Positions 34,036 through 42,111 of a DNA stretch of 64,000 nt are shown piece by piece. The DNA lies in the NCBI RefSeq assembly GCF_042683665.1, contig NZ_JBHUOO010000024.1; one strand, given 5' to 3'. Within the stretch, counting starts at the first letter, position 1; each line of letters starts with the position of its first letter. A program made the position numbers and the translations under genes. Below the pieces are notes generated by a model. That model was not told the DNA's origin. It was given only the letters and a program-made list of their open reading frames with translations, and ran no database searches. The DNA comes from Leeuwenhoekiella polynyae (GTDB lineage: Bacteria; Bacteroidota; Bacteroidia; Flavobacteriales; Flavobacteriaceae).

Positions 34036-34875
34036 TCAATAAACCGCAATGCATTGCATCGCATTATGGGTAGCAAATGCTTCTAATTCATCATTGATTT
34101 TTAAACCAAAACGAATTCCCAACCAGATGGTATGCGCGGTTTTTTTAGCAACATCTTTCATTGTAAATATCGGATAAGGATCCTCTAAATACGCCCACGT
34201 GTAAAGATGTTCATTATAAAACGGAATATTAAATTCCAGCGGAGTCGGAATTTTATCAAGTGGTATCGGAGGAGTTGGCATCACGAGATTAGGCAATTCT
34301 TCTGGTGGTGTATCTGAAGTGTATTTCTGCTGCTTTTTGTTATATGTATATGGGGAAACGTTATTGCGAATCATTAGCAATTGAAAATGACTGGCTGAAT
34401 TGGGTATTTTTAAATGCTGCTTTTTTAATCCGGAAAGCGAGATCAAAACACTTGTTGGGTTTTGTATCAGCTTCGGCTGAAATCGCAGTCTGTCTGAGAG
34501 GCTGTTTTGTGTGTTCAAATCCAAACCAACAAGTTGATTGGGAGCATTGCACGCGTTCACATTGCGCTCCCCTTTTGGTCCCCTACCTGCTTTGCATATT
34601 TTAAGACAACGGCTTGTGAGTCGGTTATTAAAGGAATGGTCCTTAAAATCTTCCAAGTCGGGTAAAAGCCCTATTCGGATGGCTTTGGCATATGAGGAAG
34701 CACCGCCCAACTCTTTATTGTTTTTTCTAACCGCTTTAAAGTGGGGATCGTTTTGAATTTGTTCTTTAGCAGGTGGCGCCGTTTTTCGGCATACCCATTC
34801 GCCATTTAAGGTGTAATACGTAATTCCGTCAATGGTACCTTTAAAATTCCCGAGGTTTGATGTTGGTTTTGCCAT
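34036..34875 (-). CDS. Hypothetical protein of a Bacteroidota-specific family
   Basis: A 279-residue protein without signal peptide or membrane span. The N-terminus (GNFKGTIDGITYYTLNGEWVCRK, shown in part; then DPHFKAVRKNNKELGGASSYAKAIR) has the pattern of a family often found in several copies in flavobacterial genomes, with a short beta-hairpin about the residue pair Y-Y and then a helical NNxEFG-type motif. Members are uncharacterised. It borders the tandem-repeat island. I offer no function. Confidence 0.65.
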   Translation of the reverse strand: MAKPTSNLGNFKGTIDGITYYTLNGEWVCRKTAPPAKEQIQNDPHFKAVRKNNKELGGASSYAKAIRIGLLPDLEDFKDHSFNNRLTSRCLKICKAGRGPKGERNVNACNAPNQLVGLDLNTQNSLSDRLRFQPKLIQNPTSVLISLSGLKKQHLKIPNSASHFQLLMIRNNVSPYTYNKKQQKYTSDTPPEELPNLVMPTPPIPLDKIPTPLEFNIPFYNEHLYTWAYLEDPYPIFTMKDVAKKTAHTIWLGIRFGLKINDELEAFATHNAMQCIAVY

Positions 34876-34966
34876 AGCCTTTTGAATTTGAGTCCTTTAA
34901 ATTAGTGTATTATTCTGACTTTGTCAAGCGTAAGTGATTTATATAGTGTTATTTATGAAATTGATA

Positions 34967-36270
34967 ATGAGGGTTCGAGAGGGATTATTGCTTGTTGTGT
35001 ATTTCGTGTTTAGTATTGCGGATTTTTTAAAGTGGGAGTTGAGCTGTATTCTCCTCATCCCCAACCCTTCTCCCTCTGGAGAAGGGAGCTAATTTTTGGA
35101 AGGAATAGTGTTTACCGTTCAATTTGGCTTTGTGGCTGTAGTTTTTCGTTTTCGGCGAGACTTGGGATGTGAGACGTTGGAACTATTCTCCTCATCCCCA
35201 GCCTTCCACCCTGACTTCTTTTTTAGGGTCGTAGGAGGAGCTGGTATTTAAAAACGCACGCGATGCAATAGTGCGGGAGCGGGGAATAATGAGGGTTCGA
35301 GAGGAATTGTGGCTTGTTGGGTATTTCGTATTCAGTATTGCGAATATTTTAAAGTGGGAGTTGAGATGTATTCTCCTCATCCCCAACCCTTCTCCCTCTG
35401 GAGAAGGGAGCTGATTTTTGGAAGGAATAGTGTTTACCGTTCAAATTGTCTTTGTGGGCTGTGGTTTTTCGTTTTCGGTGAGACTGGGATGTGAGACGTT
35501 GGAACTATTCTCCTCATCCCCAACCTTCCACCCGGACTTCTTTTTTAGGGTCGTAGGAGGAGCTGGTATTTAAAAACGCACGCGATGCAATCGTGCGGGA
35601 ACGGGGAATAATGAGGGTTCGAGAGGAATTGTGGCTTGTTGGGTATTTCGTATTCAGTATTGCGAATATTTTAAAGTGGGAGTTGAGCTGTGAGAAGTTT
35701 TCTCCTCATCCCCAACCCTTCTCCCTCTGGAGAAGGGAGCTGATTTTTGGAAGGAATAGTGTTTACCGTTCAAATTGTCTTTGTGGGCTGTGGTTTTTTG
35801 TTTTCGGTGAGACTTGGTGGGATGTGAGACGTTGGAACTATTCTCCTCATCCCCAGCCTTCCACCCTGACTTCTTTTTTAGGGTCGGAGCGGGAGTTGGT
35901 TCATAAAGGCACTCGCGATGCAATCGCGCGGGAACGGGGAATAATGAGGGTTCGAGAGGAATTGTGGCTTGTTGGGTATTTCGTATTCAGTATTGCGGAT
36001 ATTTTAAAGTGAGAGTTGAGCTGTGAAAAGTATTCTCCTCATCCCCAACCCTTCTCCCTCTGGAGAAGGGAGCTGATTTTTGGAAGGAATAGTGTTTACC
36101 GTTCAAATTGGCTTTGTGGCTGTGGTTTTTCGTTTTCGGTGAGACTTGGGATGTGAGACCTTGGAACTCTTCTCCTCATCCCCAGCCTTCCACCCGGACT
36201 TCTTTTTTAGGGTCGTAGGAGGAGCTGGTATGTAAAACGCACGCGATGCAATCGTGCGGGAACGAGGGAT
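34967..36270. repeat. Tandem array of four ~325-bp units
   Basis: Unit starts are 34967, 35289, 35611 and 35944, each opening with ATGAGGGTTCGAGAGG. Unit lengths are about 322, 322, 333 and 326 bp. Every unit holds a perfect 9-bp hairpin (CCCTTCTCC-CTCT-GGAGAAGGG), a CTCCTCATCCCCA motif twice, and an ACGCACGCGATGCAAT-type motif near its end. Units 2 to 4 are the most alike; the first is most diverged. Confidence 0.92.
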
Positions 36271-36410
36271 AGAAGGTTCATGAGTTCTTGTGAAATACTA
36301 ATCACGTGAGTAAAGAATAGTATTAAAAACTTCAATTCATATTCCCTTTCTTTTTTAGCTCCCTATCTGATACTGATATTGGAGTTCGTGAACCTCTGTC
36401 GGTTTGCATC

Positions 36411-36575
36411 GCCCAAAAAAGAAACCAAAAACGCTAGGCTTACATGAGCTTCTCTAAATTTTTTGTTCACTCCGCTGCATACGCTTAACTCGGCCGCTGC
36501 TCTCAGACAGAACCGCCTGCTACGCTCGTTCTCTGCAAATTTAACGAGAACCTCCTAATAGGCCGGTACTTACGT
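36411..36575. repeat. Degenerate copy of the second repeat family
   Basis: Shares with the copies at 36582 and 37008 a left side of the form AAAAAAGAAACCAAAAA followed by CTAGGCTTA, and a right side TAGGCCGGTACT. The centre has diverged. Confidence 0.55.
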
Positions 36576-36581
36576 TTGAAT

Positions 36582-36871
36582 AAACTTGAACTTCTATTTA
36601 TATTTCTGTTCATTTTTTACTCAGCGTATATATTGTACGGGACTTCGTGAATCTGCGATTTCCATCGATGAAAAAACGAACCAAAAAAATCTAGGCTTAT
36701 TTTTACATCCTTGAAAACTACGCAAATCCTTTATCGTGCGGATAGCAAACCGCTGCGCCTGTGCATTCCTCTCGTTCCACTCGTCGGATGCAGGCCTCCA
36801 CTGCCCCGCGCTGCAGGCTTCACTTGTTTTACTACGGATCTAAAAAGTAGGCCGGTGCTGACATTTTAATA
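36582..36871. repeat. Long direct repeat, copy A
   Basis: Starts AAACTTGAACTTCTATTTAT and ends near AGGCCGGTGCTGACATTTTA. Nearly identical to copy B at 37008 over about 170 bp, then carries about 30 bp not present in B. Confidence 0.88.
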
Positions 36872-37007
36872 GGTATTCTTTAGAATAGATAACTTCAAAC
36901 TTAAATAAGTAAAGCCGATTACAAATTCTTTTGATTCAGAATGTATTTTAAGTTGCCTTGAATTTTGATCTTAGACGAGTAAAGAAAATGTACAGAACAT
37001 GCTATAG

Positions 37008-37270
37008 AAACTTGAACTTCTATTTATATTTCTGTTCATTTTTTACTCAGGCGCATATAGTGTACGGGACTTCGTGAATCTGCGATTTCCATCGATGAAA
37101 AAACGAACCAAAAAAATCTAGGCTTATTTTTACATCCTTGAAAACTACGCAAATCCTTTATCGTGCGGATAGCAAACCGCTGCGCTAAGCTATCCTCCAC
37201 TGCCCCGCGCTACAGGCTTCGCTTGTTTTACTACGGATCTAAAAAGTAGGCCGGTGCTGATGTTTTAATA
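37008..37270. repeat. Long direct repeat, copy B
   Basis: Same order as copy A, but with a short CTAAGCTATC in place of A's longer central piece. A further start of the same repeat (AACTTGAACTTCTAG) follows at about 37271. Confidence 0.88.
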
Positions 37271-37587
37271 AACTTGAACTTCTAGTTGTGTTTCTGTTCT
37301 TTTGCCTTGATGCCAAAGAACCAAAAGATCAAGGCTGCAGTATACTTTGGAAACGGACGAATGTTAAGAAAACGTCTTGAAGATGTTTTTAATGAGTAGC
37401 GAGCCTGTGGCGCTGGAGCTCACTCGCTATATTCTGGAAAGGAGGCTTACCCCTTAAAATGCTTTGAATAAGTTTTAATAATTTATGTAACCCATAAGCC
37501 TTACTACTTCTACTCCAGAATATAAACGCTCCTTTTACCTATAGTTTTAACCAAAGTCTACTGAGGCCGTTTGCACTTAAATTCATG

Positions 37588-37712
37588 TTTTATTGGCGCC
37601 GCCAAAGGGTTTAATACCCCGAGGCTTGCCTCGAAATTGAAAATTTGTTTCTAATGAATGCCTCGTGGGCCTGCCTTTGTCGGCAGACAGGCTTGCCCCG
37701 AGGTAGTTTACT
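37588..37712. repeat. Dispersed ~125-bp element, copy 3
   Basis: Third copy of the element at 6813 and 28974, in the same orientation, with a few single-base differences (for example GCCGCCAAAGGG at the left end). Confidence 0.85.
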
Positions 37713-37822
37713 TTTTTTAGACAGGACTATTCTTTAAGGCTCTGCCGTAAATTTAAATAGAACCTTCTGGTATGCCGGTACTGGGGTTTGAATAAGCATC
37801 TTTAGAGTTTAAGGATAATTGA

Positions 37823-39469
37823 TTAAATCTCCGTTAAAAGTTCTTGAGCCGCTACCCCTACTCCATCCGGATCTAAAGTGATGGCCTTGTGGAGTGCTTC
37901 TTTTGCTTTCTGGGTATTTCCGGTGGCGATATAGGATTCGCCGAGGTGTTTGTACGCATTTGCGGAATCTGGAAATAGGTTTAAAACCGTAGCAAATACC
38001 TGTATTGCTGCCTGAACTTGTGGTCCGCGTCCACTTTGCAGCAAGAGGTTTCCTTGTTTGATGAGTTCGTTCTCAAAATCACAAAAGGCATACAACGGGT
38101 CCTGAATCATTCTAGGAAGTTCTTCTGCCAGTTTATGAGCTTGCCCTGAGAAATACAGTTCTTTTACGTAATCCATGGGTCTGGGTTTAAAATCGGGTTC
38201 GTCAAAGGCTAATGCGGCTTCTAATACCGGATCCTGATTGGTACGGTACTCCTCAAAAGTCATCGCAACCGGAAGACTCGGAGCCATCCATTCAGCATTT
38301 TCCAGAGCGGGTTTGTCCTGCCACCATAAATACGATACTGCGATCTCGATACCGCTATTGGGCAGGGTTACCGGACGGTTATCTCCCCAAAAATTGAGGT
38401 TCTCTGCGGTGGGCTCTCCCACAAAAATAACATTCGTATAGTTGTCGAGTTCGTTTACCAGATTTTGACAGGCGGAAAAGGTGCGTTTGCCAATGATTAC
38501 AAACAGCTTTCCTATCTGATTGATGTGTTCCGTTTGAAGGAGTTCTTTGATGATGTCTTTATTCAGGTAGTTGTTTCCGCCACCGTTTAGCCGCAAATCG
38601 ATGATCAGTTTTTGGGCATCCTTTGCTACCACTTCCTCTAAAACACGGGCGTAAAAATCTTTAGTAGATTCTCCAGGTTCATCCTGAATTCTGCTGTGCC
38701 TAACGTACATTGCCTGTTCTTCGGTTAAAAATTCTTCAAAGTACACCTTATCCAGATGCTGTAAATACAAGGGTGTGGTTTCCTGATCTCTTGCCGATAA
38801 CCAACTGGTATCCGGAGTGACAAAACCCCGCTCTGTGGGTATGCTTTTGCCTTTTGGTAATGCTGTAAAGGTTTGGTTGAAGACCCTACCGTTTTTTTCC
38901 AGCTTGAGGGTTACGGTATCTTGAAGGCTTTGGGTTAGGTGTTGCGCGTGTACAATTTCCGGATAGCGCAGGTTGTTGATTCCATAGGCTTTAAAATATT
39001 GTGCGTTTTCTGCCGGAACTGTGGGTTCGATGGCTTTTAAGGCTTCGGCAATGGGTGTTCCTGCTACGGCCAGTACCTTCGCTCCTACGGCTTCCGGATA
39101 GTCTTTGTGGGTACCCTCCATATAGATTCCATCTTCAAATGCGTATAAATTGTACGGAAATTGAGCAAATTCCACCGGTTTTTGCCAAAAACTCAGGTGT
39201 GTATGTCCGTATTTGAAGGATGCAACCAATCGGGAGATGCCCACGATGATTTCGTGATCCTGTAAATTTGGGATTTCCGCGTAGAGGGTTTCCACTTCCC
39301 GGTCAAAAGCCTCCGGGCTTGTTTTTACAAACAGAAAGGGATAGTCCTCGTGAATGGTATTCTGAAAAAACCGCAGGTCTTCCTGCCACGGCGTAGCCCT
39401 TCGGTTTTCTTGTGCAACCCCTTGAAGGGCCAGGAATAGATTGAGTAGTATAAGAATTAATTTAACCAT
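37823..39469 (-). CDS. S41-family peptidase-like protein with C-terminal TPR
   Basis: A 548-residue protein from the ATG at 39469, which gives a signal peptide ending QGVAQ; the longer frame adds 34 residues without one. The S41 core has LRLNGGGNN (about 282-290) and a nucleophile-like Ser in RTFSACQNL (about 320), then VGEPTAEN where relatives have GxxTxGK. A matching Lys is not obvious, so activity is uncertain. A C-terminal pair of TPR-like helices (about 485-545: ANAYKHLGESYIATGNTQKA in part) may bind a partner. Expected in the periplasm. Two palindromes lie 150-230 bp upstream. Confidence 0.82.
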   Translation of the reverse strand: MVKLILILLNLFLALQGVAQENRRATPWQEDLRFFQNTIHEDYPFLFVKTSPEAFDREVETLYAEIPNLQDHEIIVGISRLVASFKYGHTHLSFWQKPVEFAQFPYNLYAFEDGIYMEGTHKDYPEAVGAKVLAVAGTPIAEALKAIEPTVPAENAQYFKAYGINNLRYPEIVHAQHLTQSLQDTVTLKLEKNGRVFNQTFTALPKGKSIPTERGFVTPDTSWLSARDQETTPLYLQHLDKVYFEEFLTEEQAMYVRHSRIQDEPGESTKDFYARVLEEVVAKDAQKLIIDLRLNGGGNNYLNKDIIKELLQTEHINQIGKLFVIIGKRTFSACQNLVNELDNYTNVIFVGEPTAENLNFWGDNRPVTLPNSGIEIAVSYLWWQDKPALENAEWMAPSLPVAMTFEEYRTNQDPVLEAALAFDEPDFKPRPMDYVKELYFSGQAHKLAEELPRMIQDPLYAFCDFENELIKQGNLLLQSGRGPQVQAAIQVFATVLNLFPDSANAYKHLGESYIATGNTQKAKEALHKAITLDPDGVGVAAQELLTEI

Positions 39470-39620
39470 CGTTATTTGGATTGATGAATGAATAGTAAAA
39501 TTGCCAAGGGGCAATCCCAAAAAGATATTAAAAGGAAACCGCTTTTGATTCCTCAGCAAGTCTGACCGCATTTAAATCTCGATTATGGGGTAAAGTTATG
39601 GTTATCAATTTGTTAATATG

Positions 39621-39636
39621 CTACCCGCACGAGTAG
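39621..39636. promoter_or_regulatory. Imperfect palindrome CTACCCGCACGAGTAG, operator candidate 1
   Basis: A TAC-N8-GTA core. It is nearly the same as the palindrome at 39684 and both lie upstream of the S41-like gene. The form is like sites bound by LuxR/NarL-type regulators, but no regulator gene is nearby. Confidence 0.4.
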
Positions 39637-39683
39637 TTTTTAAAAATAACCGGTTTCATAGAAAAATATTTAGATCGTTAAAA

Positions 39684-39699
39684 CTACCCTCAGGAGTAG
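39684..39699. promoter_or_regulatory. Imperfect palindrome CTACCCTCAGGAGTAG, operator candidate 2
   Basis: Matches candidate 1 in 14 of 16 positions. The starts are 63 bp apart, close to six helical turns, so proteins on both would face the same side. Confidence 0.4.
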
Positions 39700-40286
39700 T
39701 GTGTAGAAAAGGTATATTTGTTAGTATAGTTGGGTGTTGCGACGCTTTATGAAGCGATCTCGTATGCTACGGTCAATAAATTACTAGCAATGTATCGTTA
39801 TTCAAGGTTTAAAATTAATGGGATAAGCCTAGGGCTTTGTCTGGGTGTCCTCTAGTTTGTGTATGGGGAGTTTTACCCCAGTCTTCAGGTAGCCGTATCA
39901 TAGGCTTCATAGTTGCAAGTATGCATCTCATACCATAAATTAGTGTCACAAATTATATATGGTTTTTACTTTTCATATACTATTTTGAATTTAGTTTTAA
40001 ATAACTCTCTTTTTATAAAAAAAGAAACAAGAAATTAAGGCTTTTGCAATCATTTGTTTTTTAATGCTTTAAAATTAATCATAAGCATATTTAGCACATC
40101 AATTTCCAATTTTACCAAAATATAATCAGTACCTATTTGATAAGCCTTTACTCCAGAATCACTATCTCTATTTTTAATCACCACAATCATCATATTTTAG
40201 AAATTAAAAGGATTCTTTGGATGATTATTTGTAAATAATTTTTCTAATAGTCAACATTCACATATCTTCTACCCTAAAAACAGTAC

Positions 40287-41090
40287 TTGGATATATTTCT
40301 AACCAAAACCTTAAGGGCAGATATATTTGTAAATAGAGATAGGAGCGAGTTCACCAAGCTTTATTTTAAGAATGTTCCGGCCTCTAAAGTTGCCTACGAA
40401 TTTAAAGCAACAACCTTTGCTTACAGCCGAGGGATTCCTGCAGCTAGAGCATTAAAAGAGATACAGAAAGCAGGTAGGTTTGGAATTGTTTTAAACTATG
40501 AGCAAGGATACAATTTGGCCGATTTTTTAAGAGCTAATCCTTTACTTATTTTTAAATATGCAAAAAAAACGGCTCAATTGCATCTACAAATCCACACGCA
40601 AATAGCAAAACCTTTAATTGCCCAAGAATATTCCTTAAGCAATAGTTTAGATTATGCGCTTAGAAATTACCCAAATCTAAACATAAATAAGCAACAGCTA
40701 CTGAATAGTCTGATTGGAGAGGTAGCTCGTCTTTGCCATTGCGACTTTTCACCAGATAATATATTGGTTAATGCAAGAAGTAAGAAATTAATTGCTATTG
40801 ACTGGGCAGATGCCTCAAATGGAACCCCTTTGTACGATGTAGCTCGTACTATTTTGCTAATTCAATCACCAACTTCTTACAAAAAGAAAAGTATTCTAAA
40901 ACAATGGATTGGTAAATATGGTGCATTGCTTTTTACTTTTTTTTATTTAAAGCACTATAAAAAGCACAGCAACTTATCTTTTAAAAATTTTAGATCAATA
41001 CAACTACTAACCCATGTTATTCGATTGAATAGCAATATTGCCTATGAAGAAGATTGGTTGCTTAAAAGGATAAAAAAGATGACTATATAG
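40287..41090 (+). CDS. APH/choline-kinase-like phosphotransferase
   Basis: A 267-residue kinase-fold protein. The catalytic loop is H151-C-D153-F-S-P-D-N158, the HxDxxxxN pattern of the aminoglycoside phosphotransferase and lipopolysaccharide-kinase-like group. The metal-binding Asp is D172 in IDWADAS. The N-lobe is short but has a Lys (about 24) in EFTKLYF. The only start in frame is TTG at 40287, with a stop three codons upstream, so either TTG is used or the 5' end has been lost. It lies on the opposite strand, beyond the 3' end of the PKS operon, and may or may not belong to it. The substrate is unknown: small molecule, sugar or lipid. Confidence 0.68.
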   Translation: MDIFLTKTLRADIFVNRDRSEFTKLYFKNVPASKVAYEFKATTFAYSRGIPAARALKEIQKAGRFGIVLNYEQGYNLADFLRANPLLIFKYAKKTAQLHLQIHTQIAKPLIAQEYSLSNSLDYALRNYPNLNINKQQLLNSLIGEVARLCHCDFSPDNILVNARSKKLIAIDWADASNGTPLYDVARTILLIQSPTSYKKKSILKQWIGKYGALLFTFFYLKHYKKHSNLSFKNFRSIQLLTHVIRLNSNIAYEEDWLLKRIKKMTI

Positions 41091-41289
41091 TTGAATTCTT
41101 TTCTTGATCGGTAGAGCTATACTAACTTTCTTAGAATATCTTTTCCACGTAGGTTAACGCATTAATTTTGACTTAAACGCTCCATTGAAGATAACTGTTT
41201 TTTATAGTATTCACTACAATAAAGATTTCTGCTTAGTAATTTCACATAATGATATCCTTATTATTTCATAACTTAAAATTTAGTTATAC

Positions 41290-42078
41290 TCATTTTCCTA
41301 TACCAGAAATGCGTTGCACTGGCAATAAAATTAAAGTCATTACTCGAATTAAATGGTAAATTGTCTTTCTCCAATAGCCGGATTTGTTTTTTAATGATGG
41401 AAATTTGGGATATAACATTTGAATTCCCGATGAGGCTAAAACATGAGCGCATATACGATTCTTTTTATGAATAAATTCTGGTCTTACCACATCAAAATTT
41501 ATTATAATTCTCCTTTTTTTAGTATGATTCCATGCGGTATGAGTAATTGCATCACAAAATGGTAAACACTTCCCTACTTCCCAAGTTTTTATTTTGCTAC
41601 CTACCTGAAAACCTAAATCTGGAAGCTCTCCAGGCACCACGAGTCCTAAATGACATCGAATTATTGCGTCTGTATCTCCTTGATGTGGATTTATATTAGA
41701 TCCTGCTTCTAATACGCTAATAGAAAACGAAGAAATATGTTTAATTGATTTAATTATTTTAAGTGTCTCTGGGCATCGCCGGCAATTTCTATGTATTTTA
41801 TATCTCCAGAAGTATAAGCCCATGGTTTTCCATTGTCTGGGAGGAAAAGCCATTGTTTTGTTTATAAAATAAGGTTGTAAACGGTCTGGTTTATCCTCTA
41901 TTAATTGCAATAATTCATCGCGCATTAGTTCCCAGTTGTCTTCCATCACTTTAGTCCAAGGTAAGTCTTCACGATTATAAAATGGGGGTTGGTTCCCGTT
42001 ATATCGATCACCCCATACGCTATACCATGGTTGTGTTATTTTGTTAGTCTCTGTAGAAGTTTGTGTACTGGTACTCAT
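41290..42078 (-). CDS. Aspartyl/asparaginyl hydroxylase-family (AspH/LpxO) dioxygenase
   Basis: A 262-residue Fe(II)/2-oxoglutarate oxygenase of the PF05118 family. By alignment from memory with human AspH, the iron ligands are H132 (NPHQGD) and H180 (ITHTAWN), and the 2-oxoglutarate contacts are R141, H143 (RCHLGL) and R189 or R190 (RIIINFDVVRPEF). Relatives hydroxylate Asp/Asn side chains (AspH) or lipid A acyl chains (LpxO). A hydrophobic stretch near the C-terminus (about 240-257) could bind membranes. It is the last gene of the operon, 33 bp after the PKS stop, so it probably modifies the PKS product or one of the five operon proteins. Confidence 0.85.
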   Translation of the reverse strand: MSTSTQTSTETNKITQPWYSVWGDRYNGNQPPFYNREDLPWTKVMEDNWELMRDELLQLIEDKPDRLQPYFINKTMAFPPRQWKTMGLYFWRYKIHRNCRRCPETLKIIKSIKHISSFSISVLEAGSNINPHQGDTDAIIRCHLGLVVPGELPDLGFQVGSKIKTWEVGKCLPFCDAITHTAWNHTKKRRIIINFDVVRPEFIHKKNRICAHVLASSGIQMLYPKFPSLKNKSGYWRKTIYHLIRVMTLILLPVQRISGIGK

Positions 42079-42111
42079 AGATTCTGCTTATACCGGCTAC
42101 TTTTTAACAGC

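Larger units (their letters stand above)
34876..37822. other. Repeat island without protein genes, about 2.9 kb
   Basis: Contains the four-unit tandem array, the second repeat family and the third dispersed element, listed separately. Open frames within it are only repeats read in frame. It looks like accumulated repeat sequence between an unknown gene and the S41-like protease. Confidence 0.7.
39470..40286. other. ~800-bp gap without genes
   Basis: Apart from the two palindromes it is AT-rich, and at about 40018 has a weak likeness (AAAAAAAGAAACAAGAAATTAAGGCTTT, about 25 bp, shown only by its start) to the second repeat family of the island. No coding frame was seen. Confidence 0.55.

Noticed and set aside
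34967..36000. tRNA-like GGTTCGA in each unit
   Set aside because: No acceptor stem or anticodon arm can be folded around it.
35593..36012. Open frame of 139 codons in the tandem array, with similar frames on both strands at 35309-35494 and 35654-35923
   Set aside because: The residues simply repeat with the DNA units, the frames shift between units, and there is no promoter or protein-like layout.
34967..36270. CRISPR array
   Set aside because: Units of about 325 bp repeat throughout, without short repeats and unique spacers, and no cas gene is present.
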